Under the pieces are notes generated by a model. It made no database searches, was not told the DNA's origin, and saw only the letters and a list, made by a program, of their open reading frames with translations. A stretch of 64,000 nucleotides of DNA, taken from assembly GCA_032622095.1 (NCBI GenBank), contig CP136062.1, positions 201,339,959-201,403,958 on the forward strand, given 5' to 3'. Below are positions 1-14,900 of this stretch, piece after piece. Each line of letters begins with the position of its first letter. Positions within the stretch are counted from its first letter, which is position 1. The stretch is from Siphonodentalium dalli (taxonomy: Eukaryota; Mollusca; Scaphopoda; Gadilida; Siphonodentaliidae). The position numbers and the translations under genes are program-made.

Positions 1-504
1 CAGGTTGTGGTCAAAAGTCATATATGACTTTTCACCACAATCTGGACTCGTACAAGAAAAACACATACTGTACACAACATTGTATAATAACTTCATATTA
101 ATATTGGTATTTTAGTATTTTCCACAACAGGTGCCTGTAATTAAATTCACTGATTGGCGTCCTATAATTATGCTCTTCGTTCTGTTTTATGTAACCTCTT
201 GTTCGAAGTGTCTTACTGTTAGCTAGCAGCTAGTATAATCCAGTGTATGTATGGTTTCACCTCAAACAATGTTTTTCAGTGGATATACGTAAACAAATAA
301 TAAAAAAAAATATTTGTTTTCGCTGATAATATAACGCAGTCTATATAGTCCAGGAGATATTGGTCGACACGAGCTATGTTATGCGTTTTGATACCTTTAA
401 GTTGAACTAGTAGATGGTTTATGTACAATTTCGTCCATACATACCGATATTATGACAAAAAGTTGAAATTAATATGTGAAAATATCGATTTATTTTCAAT
501 TTCT

Positions 505-1600
505 AGCCGCCAATTTACCAGCGATCTTGGCTGTGAGTATCAATTGCCAAACTCTAATGAATACTTCATGTCACTATTCCATATCAACATGTAATGGTGG
601 ATAGAAAACGCGAAACAATAACGCCCATCCTAAGAAAGTAAAGGAATGTAGATTTGTTTTCAAATTTCGGTCGCCATTTTGGCCGCCATCTTCGATTTGG
701 AAAACATTTTCTTGCATGAGATGTAAGGTAATTACTTCACCTCAGTATTTCCAACTCAACTGTACGCATGGATGGAGTTGTCTCGACAATAATGCCCAAT
801 GATGTGAATATGAGGGAATTTCGGTAATTTTTCAAAATCTGTCTGCCATTGTGGGCGCCATTTTGGATTTGGGGGACTTTTATTTGGATATGGTACAAGG
901 AAATTTCTTCGCCTAAGTGTTCCCAACTTACAATAGTAAGCAGGTGTGGAGTTGTCATGACAATAATGCTCACTGATGTTAAAATCAGCGATTTTCGGCG
1001 ATTTTTTATTTCTGGTGGCCATTTTGGCCGCCATCTTGGATTTGGGTAAATATTCCTCCACTCAGGTATAAGAGGAATCCTAGCTCGAGTATCTCATGCA
1101 AATATATATGCATGGGTGTTGTTATAATAGCAATAACATTCATTGATTCGAAATATAACATCCCGTTATTAACGGAGATTCGGCTTTGACCTATGATACC
1201 GGCATTTGGGAAAACGTGATATCTGACATAAATATCCCGCAATGAATGCATATTATGGTCCCCATGTGTTCGCCAATGACTCCTCTATATGATAAATGTA
1301 TAACATGATGCAAAAATTCTAACATTTTCCCACAGAGACAAACGAAAGGTGGTAACATGTCAGAAAACTAGCATATTTTCACATTTCGGCGGCCATCTTG
1401 GCCGCCATATTGGATTCTGGTGTCGGATTTTTGGCTAATTTGTAAGGGTTGTATATTAGCATAACGAATCGAGCGGAAAACAAGACCGCATTTGCTATCA
1501 TCTTTACTATAATGGCGATCAAAGAGACCTGGTGCATTTTAAAAAATGGCCGCCATGATGGACGCCATCTTGTCTGGAGTCTCTGCGGCCACTTTTTTTT
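505..1600. repeat. Degenerate repeat with 'gccattttggccgccatctt' words
   Basis: The word recurs near 670, 845, 1015, 1385 and 1545 at roughly 160-370 bp spacing, separated by diverged sequence mentioning 'gacaataatgc'. ORFs here are chance readings. Nothing gene-like is seen in 1-500. Confidence 0.65.
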
Positions 1601-1639
1601 CTTGTTAACAAGTGAAAAAAATTAGAGGAGACCTTAAGG

Positions 1640-4600
1640 AAGAAAATTAGTGGGGTGAAGTTAAGTCCTGGGGGGGGGGGGGGGTTGCAGAGGTCGACCA
1701 ATATCTCCTGGACTAATATACATACTATTTACTGTCGACGCAATTATCTGTATTTTGGACACGAATGCATTTTTTATGATCTAAAGTTTACTCGCAAATT
1801 ATCAAAAAAAGTAATCTCGTTCTCTCAGATATATCATGACATGTTATGTTTGAATGTGATAGATACAGCTGGTATGCTAATTAACATGCATAACGTGGGG
1901 TTTATAAGCATTAGGGTGGATACACACATGCATGTAATGTCTGTATGTAAAATACATGTATTTTACATGGTCACACCAATCATTGATAGCATTAATCGCC
2001 TGCGCGAGATCGTTCCATTTCAACAGGCGAGACCGGTGAGTAGTTATAAGCCAAAATCAAACTAACTGTTATCAAGAGATTTCAGGCCAGTCATAAACAT
2101 GTCTTTTTTCATGGGTGCCGAAATGAATAAATCCTGTCTGATATATGTTGCTGTTTTTCACGAGTTTTAGTTCATTTCGAAAAGTGGATTTGAGTCTGTC
2201 GATTTTATACTTGATTTGTTTCTCGTCATTTCTTGGAAACAGGGTCATCCAAAATAAAAAATAAATGTGTAGACTTTTGAAGCTATTTTAGGACGATTGT
2301 GATACATGAGTGTTTAATGCCCCACACACTGACTCCCAATTTAATCTCGTCCAGCAGAACCCGAACGGCTTTCTGGCTCCACATTTTGGAAGTGCTATAT
2401 TAATACACATGGCAATCAACTAACTCATACATGGTGAATTCCATGTTATAAAGTGATTTAGCCTAATTGGACAACGCCGAATCGAGTCAGGATAAGGGTA
2501 TTTGTTCCTCGACTATGCAGTATTTGTTCCTCGACTATGCATGGCCTCAGTTCAAATTTTAACAATCCGATATGGTGCTCTCATGCCTTGAATACAGGCA
2601 TTGGAACATTAAGACAGACAATACCAGTTTGTTGAGATTGCTCGGATAATTTGAGGGCGAGCTCATGTGATAACTTTCAATTGGGATTTCTTTGCATATA
2701 TCCATTACAGCGCCAAAACATTAATGCAGGTACAACGTTGAAAGAAAAAAGAGTCACCCCCCCCCCCCCATTTTAACCCAGAATTTACAGAGCAGTGTTT
2801 GTTTCTCAGGCCAAAGGATGAACAAGTTCCTAACTGTCACCATTTTAGCCTGTACAGGCTTGAATTATCACATTTTGGACTATAATCCATGATTGGGGGA
2901 GGGGCTGGTTCTCGAAAGTTTCGAATAACTAAGGGATTTAGTTGAATGTATCGGCCGGGATTATCTGGGCAAGAATGTACAACATAATGTTTTACTTAAA
3001 TATTCCATAGTTTTAAATTGTGTGTATATAACACAAGAGAGGAAAGTTGGCGTAGTTGTGGACTCGTAGCTGGACAACCCTTTTTCCGAATGAAGACACA
3101 CATGCAGCAACACCACCTTCTGTATACCTTCAAATTTAAAGCTGTAATAATATGTTCATAATTATATGAATAGCATCAATTGCTGCATATGAGATTAATC
3201 ACTCGTAGCAAACAGGCACGGCAGATATGACTGTCAACTACAATATTTACAAATCAGGAGTGGCTTCGTGGCTTCAGTGGGGTAGGCCTCATGTTGCTGC
3301 ATGCCCCCCTCCGGTCGATGAAATATGTAATGGTCAGTCCGGTAGCTTCCGGTATAATATAGCCCCTACATTGTGGAAATCCTGGGACCATCACTGGTAT
3401 ACAACCAAGAGAAGACTGACAATGATTTAAACAGAACGTCCAACATTTGGGTTATCGCGCGAACAATTATTTTAAGCGGCCTGACGACTTCGTCCAGTCA
3501 ACGACACTCTACACACTCAGAGCGTTACTCACTGTGGTCAAACATAGCCGCAATGATTGGGTTATCAGCAGACACATATTACATGGTCTGTATGATCCAT
3601 GTAAAACGACAAAAACACGATATTTACAGAGATTACATGCATGTGTGTATCCACCCTTATGCAGATGTGTGTTATTGTGGGCGGGTGTTAGAAGCGAACT
3701 ATTTATCGATTAGAGGTTGTGCATAAATTGGGCGACAGTACATGATCATTCCAGATTACGATTGTCGACTTGTTGTATAAAGTGCCCATTCGGAGAAATA
3801 GAAAAGGACGATGTAGAACATAGGAGATGGGTTTTAAATTGTATAAATCAGCAGACGAAGACTCACGGATTGGCATTACATGATCGACCCAGATGCGGCT
3901 GTATACATATATATATATATATGGTGTTAAAAATGTGTGTTTGTGTTTTGTTTTTTTGTCATATTGAACACTCACCACCCCGCATACCTTCATGGATTTT
4001 TACTACCTTCTGGACGATGTCGATATTTTGCGATGATTATTTTTTCTTTCTTGTCTTTGTTCCGTGGACACCGAAATAGGAATATTTTCAGGTTTATTTC
4101 TCTATCCGTATGGGTATACAAGAGAGTCAACTCTAAAGAAATGCCCTTGGTTTGAAATTTGTAGCATCTTCCAGACTTGGTAGCTTGAGGTACCGGTTTA
4201 AAAGGTTCAATGCAAGGGGGCACAAGAGCGGTTTGTCTAGTTGGGGGGGGGGGGGCGTATACCGTCAACTGGAGATTTCAAGGGACGACCTTCTCATTGG
4301 AGACCCACTATAATGTGCAACAAATATTTTAATAAAATTGTATAAGCGTCACCATGCACTAAGAACATTGAGAAATAGATAAAAACGTACTGACAATGTT
4401 CCAATAACAAAATTACTCAGTTGAAACTATTGTTATGTAAACAAATCTGTTACAGTGATTTGTCAACAAAAGTCTATAATCCTAGCTGTCTATATAGTAT
4501 TATATCAAATAGTTTTATCTGAATATGAGTTTCAGAATATTTAATCAACGTGTTGGACTTTTCCCAATGTTTACCATAAAGTTTTGATCTCAATTTTGCT

Positions 4601-4960
4601 CTTGTTGGACTTTTAACAGTTATTCCACTATAGCAGTAATACATAACAATTAATACTTGGTTTTGACATGCAAAATATCATTATTAAAGAGTTATAAACA
4701 ATAGACCAATTTTCTTTCATTAATATAGAAATTATTTCTTAAAGACATATTATGGACTTGTTCGAGTTCTTGAAACTGATAAGTTAGTATTCAGGCGTTA
4801 TGCCAACCTGGAGAATGTAGCATTCTACTAACATCGTCGAAAATTTCAACGAAATCGACCATACCACTCAATAGAAAATATCGTCAAAACTACGCTCAGT
4901 TGAAAATATTTATATCTGTATTCGGGACGCAACAATCGGCAACTAACAAACAACATGATT
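1640..4960. other. No gene seen; anonymous sequence with homopolymer tracts
   Basis: Runs of G or C lie at 1670-1684, 2757-2769 and 4243-4255. A 22-bp direct duplication (tatttgttcctcgactatgc..) occupies 2499-2542. The ORFs of 60-136 codons lack recognisable motifs. Confidence 0.6.
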
Positions 4961-5129
4961 TCGCCATCCAGAGTCGGTGCATTTAATTAATATATCAGAA
5001 TGACGGTGTGTGTTGGCAATTTGGATTAATATTCGTAAAAAGAACAAATTTGAGTAAGATAATTCTCCATTTCTATTGAATCACCCTACCGGAGTGTTTC
5101 ACATCACTTTAATAAGAAAAAATATCATA

Positions 5130-5480
5130 GTAGAAATATTTTCTCACCCTTTAGAAATATTTTCTGAGACATTAGAAATATTTTCTATTATTTCTTAAAT
5201 TAAGAAAGCAAAACAGATCATCGTTTTTGTGTTAGAAATATTTTCTTGCCGGTTAGAAATTATTTCTGACTTTATAAATATTTTCTTATGGGATAGAAAT
5301 GTTTTCTTATCGTGTAGAAATGTTTTCTGGTTTTAAGAAAATTCCAGCACATTTCTTGAAGCTTTTATCTTCGTAAGAAAATGTTTTCTATGTTTAGAAA
5401 AAACTCTCTTCGTATATAGAAATAAATTCTTGATATAAGATATTTTAACTTGATTCAAGCATTATTTTCTTATTTAGAAA
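5130..5480. repeat. Palindromic-word array (TAGAAATATTTTCT)
   Basis: About ten copies of a near-palindromic 14-bp core start near 5131, 5152, 5172, 5233, 5254, 5274, 5294, 5315, 5376 and 5418. Most are 20-21 bp apart, with unrelated 6-8-bp spacers. It lies just beyond the 3' end of the GH16 gene. Confidence 0.85.
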
Positions 5481-5536
5481 ATCCTTGTTGGCAGTGTATT
5501 TTTGCTGTTGTCTTTCCCTCGTACATACAAACATAT

Positions 5537-5542
5537 TTTATT
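5537..5542 (-). terminator. Likely poly(A) signal of the GH16 gene
   Basis: AATAAA on the minus strand, 174 bp beyond the stop codon. It is the first canonical signal I found downstream of exon 12. Confidence 0.5.
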
Positions 5543-5715
5543 TGTAAACTCACATATTGACATAAAGCAAATTGTGAACACAAAGAAACAAACATGGAAT
5601 GCTTATAAAACGGATTGGAACACAAGTTATTCCACATTAATGCTCATCCCCTAAATGTTAGCTATAGTCAGATGATGACTGACATGATACTTCGAACTAG
5701 GAATCGACACATCGA

Positions 5716-5919
5716 TCACAAAGTTTCCATGGTGACGTCAAACACTTCCATAGCAACATCTTCGCCAATCCACGTTTTTGTCCAATCATCGCGTCCTTTC
5801 CAGAAATCCTTGTTAGCCTTATATCCTTTGTTTTTCCATGGCTTCTTATAATCGTATTTCCATTCATTCGGGAAGAATCCATGATTCGACCCAACGGCAA
5901 CATTCAATATCAAATAGAA
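5716..5919 (-). CDS. GH16 gene exon 12: C-terminus and stop
   Basis: A 204-bp exon (acceptor gtttcag), phase 0, ending in TGA. It encodes FYLILNVAVGSNHGFFPNEW and continues to KPW, DFW, TWIGEDVAMEV. This is the usual end of BGRP/LGBP proteins ('FyLiLNvAVGG..gyFPd....kPW......a..dFw....W..tW...d.am.vd.v'). Confidence 0.96.
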   Translation of the reverse strand, partial: FYLILNVAVGSNHGFFPNEWKYDYKKPWKNKGYKANKDFWKGRDDWTKTWIGEDVAMEVFDVTMETL

Positions 5920-8900
5920 CTGAAACGAGATGAATGGAATCGCACATCAGTTATAAATGTACGGTATATATTGGAATGGCATTTTATTCATCAGGAAAAT
6001 ATGGGCAGACGGCAGACGAAAAAACTGATAATACAAATGCAGGATTCATATTCATTGTTTGGAAATGTTCAGAACATAATTCTCTAAGGGAACAAACTAT
6101 CCGTCAACCAGTATGTATGGTAAAGACTACTACTAGTAGGGCGGATATATGTAAAATCGTGCATTTTTTTCAATACATCACCAAATGTGGCCTGTACATG
6201 TACGTTCCTCAACATGTGCTAAATCAAAATACATATCATGGTAACATAAGTTTAATTTCATATAATATGGAAACATTGCTGGTGTTTCGCTGTCAATATA
6301 GTGCATGTGTTGCATTCGAAGTACTTCACCACTTAGATACAACTGGGTAGCACATTTGACGTTGCTATGATAACCAAGCCTACATGATCATGTGACCAAA
6401 CTGCAAATAAATTCCATCTCAGTATATTGAATGAAATAACGCCGATTGCGCACGTGTCCAGAGTTTATATCTAGTCCATTCCATTCAGTATTCATCATAT
6501 TAGAGTATTGGGGTCTTCTGTCGATGAAAATGAAGAAAGGCAACACGCTCGGAATTCATGGAGACAACGCATAAAAAAAACGCCGGTAAATCTGAAAATA
6601 TATAGCAAAATAGAATATCTTTCGTCTATTTAGTGCTTGTAAGCTAATTAATGTGGGCTCAATGTTACCCATCCAATAGGTCAAGCGATAAATCAAATTG
6701 GCTATAATTCACAGATGGAAAGTTTCCTTAGGGATAGCTGCCAATATGACCGCCAAACAAATGTGTGTGGGCATTTTATAATAATTTCACCTCATAATCG
6801 CCTGTATGTATGTAAAGGAAGATTAAGAAAAACAACTACGACAAGGTACGGCAAATGGATATTTATTTTTCGATGCTCACGTTTCGTGTCATATATGGTG
6901 TGCTTATAACCAAGATAACAAGAGGACACTGCAATGAATATGGACGAATGTTGGTAACTTATTATTGTATCGCATGCGGCAGTGACGGTGTGTCGTATAA
7001 CTACTTACACTGGATAAGTGTCAACTCTATCACATATGTATTATTATCGTGTGACTCCTCCAAATACAATTTCTAGTAGAGGGGATTACCCGACTAATGG
7101 GAAATCAATGTCATTGGGAAAAAACACTCGTTATCGGATGAATCCAGTTAGAGATATTGACACTCATCCTCTGGACCGAGCGAACATGTATGCACATCGC
7201 AAATACTTGCATTTTAATCAATGTTCAATGGAACAGCTATCGGCTAGATTTGGCAACTTTAGACATATGATATTCAGATAATTACCATTTTGAGCGATTG
7301 TGGAAATATGATTGCCAAATATCTTTACTCGAATCTATAACAAAAACTGGTTTCCACGACAACAAACGAAATTCGGATGAGTCAGCGCAATTTTATTCAC
7401 ACTATAGGTAGAGAGTTTACACCGCTACTGAACAAAATGGAATGCGTTGCTATTGTTTTCCAACAAGAGGGTGTCGAAGTAAAGCTCATTTTTCAACTGA
7501 ATTATGGGTTGGTTGCTATATATATGGCAACAATTTGACAAGTATTTGATCACAGATGTTTTTGCCTACCGAACTTCTTAAAACTGGGACATATCATATA
7601 TTAATTGGGCAAAATTTCTCAGTATATTCATAATGTGCTAGATTCGGCCATTTTTGTCACATATCTGATCCAATAGAAAGGGTTAAAGTGACTTGGTGGT
7701 TTCAACTTCAAATTAACATATTATGTTAAGTATACGAAGCCCTGGCATATCGATTTGTCACACCTGTTCATTTGTTTATTTGGATATGTTGAAAAGTGTT
7801 GTAACATAGTGTGTGCCTATCTATCTATAGGTTTCTCCCAACCTTCATTGTGTTGAAGTTTGAAAGGAGGCGCATGATTGTCTAGCTACACAATTTTGAT
7901 GTGCAATATTTTTGGTGAATTTTGGATTTTATTTAAAAACATGATAAAAACTCAGATTAGGTACAGGTTGGGTTATGGGAGTTTGAAGTGGTCGCTATAA
8001 AGAGCAGATTTGAACTTGTCCAGGTATGTGAGGGTAGCAATAGCAGGGTCAAGATAATTCCATGCAAGAATAGTACGTGGGTAGAATGAGGTGCGGGTGT
8101 ATTTGGGTCCAGTGAAAAACAGTACACATTTATGGCTTTATGTAATTAACCTTATCGCTGCCAACCTTTGTCCGTATAAAAGCTCAAGTTGTCTCGTTCT
8201 TGTGATTATCTAGCGGTCGGATTGGTACATTAACATTCTGGCTGCAGTCACTAGAGTAACTGGATGATACTAACAGGAAATGTCTCGAATCACGAAAGAT
8301 AATAAGTTACCAGAAATATTTGCATGGCCAGATCGAAAATTGGACATCATCCAGATGGTATGTAGGTGACATCGAACATGTAGCATTAATAGGACAACCA
8401 TTTAATTTCGCTAAATGCTTACCGGTTGATCGAATGGTGCGTTCGGGCTACCATTTGCCCATGGATTTTTCCCCCGGAACCGTCCTAACTTATAAAACCC
8501 TTCTGCAGGAGTGTTCAACCGCAGTGTCTCTTTCCCGTCCACTCTATTTCTGCAAGGCGACGAGAATTGATCGTAAATATAATTATAATGGTACATATAC
8601 ATACAGACTGTAGAGCGGGTTCGTAAATATAATTATAATGGTACATATACATACAGACTGTAGAGCGGGTTCGTAAATATAATTATAATGGTACATATAC
8701 ATACAGACTGTAGAGCGGGCTCGTAAATATAATTATAATGGTACATATACATACAGACTGTAGAGCGGGTTCGTAAATATAATTATAATGGTGCATATAC
8801 ATACAGACATACAGACTGTAGAGCGGGTTCGTCAAATCACACTTACGGTGAACAGTTATAACAAAATGTCTTGGCCAATAAGCAAGATCACCGAGTCGCT

Positions 8901-11900
8901 ACCATATTGGACCCATCCAGCCCCGTCCGCGCATTCAGTGCTACAGGTCAAAGTTCTGGAATATAGCATTCCACATTTGGAGCTTTTTAATACTCACGAA
9001 TTCCATAAATATGGAATTCAAAACTCCATATATGGAATTCTACTCCAGAACTTTCATCTGTAGCACTTAAACCGCGGAATGGTGCTGGATGGATCCAATA
9101 TGGTAGCGACTCAGTGATCTCGCTTATTGCCTGGGCCCAGGATTTGGCCGCATATATCTATATGGAGTTCAGAAACTTTACTTGCGCAACGACAAAGAAG
9201 GCATGCCACTTCTAAATCTGATAACTATGACGTTTACCACTCGATGCTCACCATGCAGTGTTTGAATATCCTGACTGTATTTTTTGAAAAATTTCGAACA
9301 GTAGTACGCATTCCAAGGTCAGACTTCATCGTTTTCAGATTTGATGGGAGTAGCGGCATGCATGCCTTCCTGGTGAATAACAATGTGTCGTGAATGATAG
9401 GGCCGAGGGAATCCAACATGTTTGTAACTGCTTATCATATATGTGTGAAAGCTCTCAGTAGCAGCATGTGTCATGCTGTCGTGTAAACCGTCGACTGTTA
9501 TTCTTAAGTAAACGTATAACTGGTATGCTTTATTGCTAGACATGATTTAACATATTACATACAAACACATATACACATATTAATATTTACAAACGTGGAT
9601 TAGGATGCCTACAATGGGAGACAGACACATTGGAATGACAACTCTATATGCCACCGAGTCCTTTGTACATACATAAAGTACATGTATATGCTGTCGTGTA
9701 AACCGTTGACTGTTATCCGGAAAGTACATATATACAGTGCATGCATAGTATGCACATGCCCCAGCAAATTCACACCCTGGCCTTTCGATAGTCATGCGGC
9801 AAAATGTCCAGCTACGCCCTACATCGCTATTTCTGATGTGTCACCATGACAATATCGAGATTGATGTTTCACTCTTGTCATGACGAGGATGACTCACCAA
9901 GTTGGTGAGGTCCTAATCAGGAAAGACCTTATTTTGCGGACACTTTATTTGATGTGGATGAAAATGACAAAAGGTGGCATCTAATTCAAAGCTATAGTGA
10001 CAAACACATTTATCATATTTTCTGCTTCATTCCTTGATTTAATTTTTTCGAGCAGTTCACATTTATCGGATTTACATCATAAAACTCCCCAATATTGAAC
10101 AAGAACCAATTAACCGTGCAGTTGTTCCTGATAATCCATTGCTCTCACACAACCAAACTTCTATTCAAGGTACGTGGTATCAACTTCTTAAGGAAGTTAC
10201 ACATTTGGGAGTAACAATGTGTAAAATTCTGCAACGAATTCAACGAACTTTTAGTCCAGGCACATTAGGCGTGAATGGGAAAAAGTAAGGAAATAAATCC
10301 GGGAAAGCTGATTTTTAAAATATTATTTAGGCCATAACATCGCGGATGCGTCGCGAAAAGTCCCCTAAAATCGCAGTTGAGCTTTCGGAGTTAACCAATT
10401 TTTTCCATAAAAAATAAAAACTTTTAAGTTTTTCACAATCATAGGAATAATGGGATGATATAACAATTTTTCAGCCGAAACATATACCAAATGTACTCAA
10501 TATTGTTCAATACACAATTCTCGAATCAGAGATACAAATTCAACGGGGGGATTTGAATGAATTTCGGTGATATGGATATAAAATAACATAATGACCCCAA
10601 AAAATGACGATTTTTTCAGACAAACTGTCCTATTCGATGTCAAATTTCTCGGGCTATTCATTACGAAGGCGCAAGCAATTTTGTTTTAAAAACTGCACAG
10701 ACATCACTCCTACTATATAATATGCGGGATTAGCAACTATACCTATGATAAGTGGTCAATACTTGTAAAAACATAACCCTACCCCCTAAACTGGCTCTCG
10801 TCACATTTTGCTCTTCCGCTAGTCCAAGTGCTTGTTGTAGAAAACACACCAACTGTGAAAAGGGCAATACAAGCATGAAACTTGGCACATATGTTCATTA
10901 TACGCTACTGCTCATTTTCACATGTGGCGACATTTGCAACAGGCTCTTCTTGGCAACGGTTGCTAGGCAACTACCCGGCATCGGATTAATGCATATGACT
11001 GATATTATATGTGTTCTAACATACTAAACTACGTCGTGTAGCATGTTTATGGTGAACATATTTGTTGTCAGTTTTGACCTGACTGACAAATTACCATACT
11101 TCTTACTTACAAGGGGTGACGATTGCTAGGGACACACACACAATCTAAAAATGCACATATGACTGATATTATGGTAGCTTTAACAAACTAAACTACACCT
11201 AATAGCACTTTTATGTTGAAAACAATTAGAATAGTTGTTGTTAGTGTTGAGCTGGCTGAAAAAATACCATATAATTCTTACTTATATGAGTGGTAACTGT
11301 TGCCAGGGTCATACCCGAAATACAAAAATGCACATATGACTGATATTATGGTATTATTAACGTTTTTATGGTGAAAACAATTATAAATGTTGTTAGTGTG
11401 AGCCTAACCAGAATATGGGTATAATTATCCGTTATGCTCCATCAGTTTAGATATCGGGAATTCAAAGTGAGAGTTGAAAAGTTGTTGCTTATATTTAATA
11501 TGAGACATGGCCATAATAGTTATATAAGCCATAGACCCACACAGCTAGTTATATAATGTAAGTCACGGACCCACTCTATACTATATATGAAGAACATAGC
11601 TAGGGTCAGCCACCAATATGTTAGTCATGGCCCTAGCCTACAATAGTTAGGTTAGGAACCCAGGCACATACATTGTCACAGGACCCATGTCCATACATAT
11701 AGACTATGGACGTAGAATATGTATAGTCCATGAACCAGACCGCTTCATATAACCATACATGTATGGTATCTATGACCATGACCATGACACTGTTACATGG
11801 TGCAAATACCCAAGTGCCCACAGATAGACCATGTACTAAGATAACATAGACCAAGTCCGATGCACAATACATAAGTGCACCATTGATTCAGGAACCTATA

Positions 11901-14900
11901 TATGGTATGAACATATGAGACAGTTTTATGACAGACCAACCTATATATAGATATTGGACCGATGCCACATATACGAAAGTTAAGGATGTGGGGCCTTATA
12001 AATAGCCAATACACATATGGCACTGTGGGTTGGCCATGGACACATACCCATACGTGTAGGCCATGGACCAAGGCCGATATATGTATGCCATATTGCATTG
12101 TACCCAGGCATAAGCAGGTGTCTGTCTATATGTAGGATATGGACCCACCCCTTGTACGTGATATAGCTACACCAAAGACCCAGGCAAGTTTAAATAGTGC
12201 TAATACACAGGTGAATATAATGATGTATGCAGTGATACAGGTGCCTATATGTAGGACATGGACACAGGTCCCTAAATAAAAGCTACGGCAGCGCACATAT
12301 ATGCTGGTAGGCAATGGACTGATCCACATATATAGGAGACACATGGAGCCCATGCCTACTGGTAAGTCATGGACCAAAATGCATGTGCATGGATCCACGT
12401 CTCTATATGAATACCATATACGTACGTCCGTTTTCAGCCATTCGACCAACGCCCTATAGGATGGAGTTCCCTATCGATTGGCCGTGTGCACCACCATAGC
12501 TTGGCTATGGACCCAGGCTCATATAGGTAGGAAATTGAGACGGGCCACTATGGACAGCCCAAGGATCCAGGCTGATTTAGTTATGACCTTATTACCAGAC
12601 ATTTATATGTAAGACATGAACCCACCCCATGAATGTACATGTTACATGGCTATCTAGGTTATAACCACAGCCACGCATACGCTATGGACCCATATGAACA
12701 CCACATGTAGTGCAAATACACAGGTGTATATAGTTATGAACGCATGACATGTACCCAGGTCTATACGTCAAATCAATAGAACGAACCCTAAATAGTATAT
12801 CATCGGTCCAGGCCCCTTTCTATGACATGGACACAGTAATTAAGACACGCGTCATTGGATGCTGTTCCTTAGTAACTGTGGGTTGGTAATGGGCCCATGG
12901 CTGCCCATGTAAATGGGTTTTGGTCACCGGTTCCAAAGGGTAGTTCATGGTATTTCAGTCTGAAATATATAGGCCACGCTCATGTACGAGCTCCTATAGA
13001 CTTGTAAATGACTCATGACTCATTGACATATATCTATTACAAATGTAAGTACTCTTCCTGAATTTAAGATGAATTTGAAATTAATTGACCCGCCCACGAA
13101 ACCTCCCCAATTCTTTATTAATGGTCCAAGAAAACTAAGCATCTTACACTGCAGAATTCGCAACTATTGTAGTGAATTAAAATCAGATATGTACAACAAT
13201 TTTATCTCTGATACCTCTAAATGCACATGTGGATACGAAGTCGAAGATGCCTTTCATTATTTCTTTGAGTGCCCCCTGTATGCTACCGAAAGATGCGAAC
13301 TTGTCAATAAGATTGCAGCCCACCAATTTATAATATCTAACATTTCCTCCTTACTCACGTGGATATCATCAGAATCGAATCGACGCAATGAAATTCTTTT
13401 CCATTTTGTTTATTCATACATTTCATCAACGAAACGCTTTAATTAGGCCCCCTCCGCTAACAAATATAGGCGAGATCCTCCTTTGCGTTACAAATGTTGA
13501 CTACCTCAGATGAAATTTCAAAAGCAGGATATAACTGACAGCAATAAAAACCACACCATACATCATGCTGTATATATGTTATGTTTGTCATCTACGTTGT
13601 ATTTGTTAAATTGTTAATGGGAGAGGGGCGGATTTAAGTTGTTAAAACTTGTGCCCCGATCCCTCTTGTAATATTATATTACAATAAAATATGTTTAAAC
13701 AAAATTGACATATATGTAGTTATGGCATGGATATGAAGGAAACACAGTTAGTTTATACCATATAGCAACTGGTATGCGGATGCTACCACACCGTGATAGA
13801 GTGTTCTGCATGGATGCCATTGTCAAATGTAGTGCGAATGTCCGATTCCAGGGGGGGGGGGGGGGGGGTTCAGGTGGTATCGACATAAATGTGGGTCAAT
13901 ATTTTTACATGTCTCATTAAAATGTATTCCAACAATCGATTGATGGAAGATACAATAATAAACTCCACACAGGTATGTGATTCTGATAAAACTAACTGAA
14001 TACTGTGTCAGTTTAAAGAAGATTTGTCAATGGTATGTGGTTACCTAGCAACAATGATACCTCAATACCTATTTGCCACACGAAAATCACACAAGAATGC
14101 AGCAGTACACAACACAACAACCTTTAGTTATGCATTATTGTCAATATAACCATAATATGGTATATTATGAAACAATTATATCATGCAAATTTCCTGAAAC
14201 GCATACCATATTATGAAACAGTTATATCAGTTAAATTACCAGAAACTCATACATATGGTGTGCTTTCAAATGTGGATATGTCCATAGCAACCATTACACA
14301 CCCGTTAGGTAACGAATGTGGCAACTTTACTGCCATGTTCACACTAACAATAATTATAATAGTTGTTTTCAATATAAAAATGTTACATGACGTAGTTTAG
14401 TTTGTTAAAACTACCATAATATCAGCCATGTGTGCATTTTCCGATGTCTGGTATGTCCCTAGCAACCGTTACCAGAAATATATAGTTATTTTAAAAGTCG
14501 AACCCACACTAACAATAACTATTACAATTGTTTCACCATAAAACGATAATGACGTAGTTTATATTAGTTTGTCAAAACTACCATAATATCAGTCAGCTCG
14601 GCATGTTTCGATTTCGGGTATGTCCCTAGCAACCGTTACCACCCTGTAAGTAAGAACTATGGTAATTTTCCAGCCAGATCCACTCGAACAACAACTAATA
14701 TTATTTTCACCATAAAAATGCTGCATGACGTAGGTTAGATTGTTAAAACTGCTATAATATCAGTCATATTTGTATTTCTTCGATGTGGGATATTTGCCTA
14801 GCAACCGTTGCCAAGGAAGGACCTGCCGCGACGTATATACATCTGAAAATGATTAATAGTGTATAAGGAACCTATGTGCCAAGTTTCATAGTGTTATCAC

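Noticed and set aside
1655-2065. 136-codon ORF
   Set aside because: Starts at a poly-G run, no domain, composition like neighbouring non-coding DNA.
5130-5480. CRISPR-like array of constant cores and variable spacers
   Set aside because: The core is only about 14 bp, spacers 6-8 bp, no cas genes, and the locus is in a eukaryotic genome.
5934-6350. 138-codon ORF as a host gene
   Set aside because: Lies in GH16 intron 11, no recognisable domain, no splice context needed to explain it.
8571-8829. CRISPR array
   Set aside because: Units are contiguous 50-bp direct repeats without spacers: a minisatellite.
11633-12449. Three overlapping minus-strand ORFs of 79-107 codons
   Set aside because: They read the CCATGGACCC word array; peptide content only mirrors the repeat.
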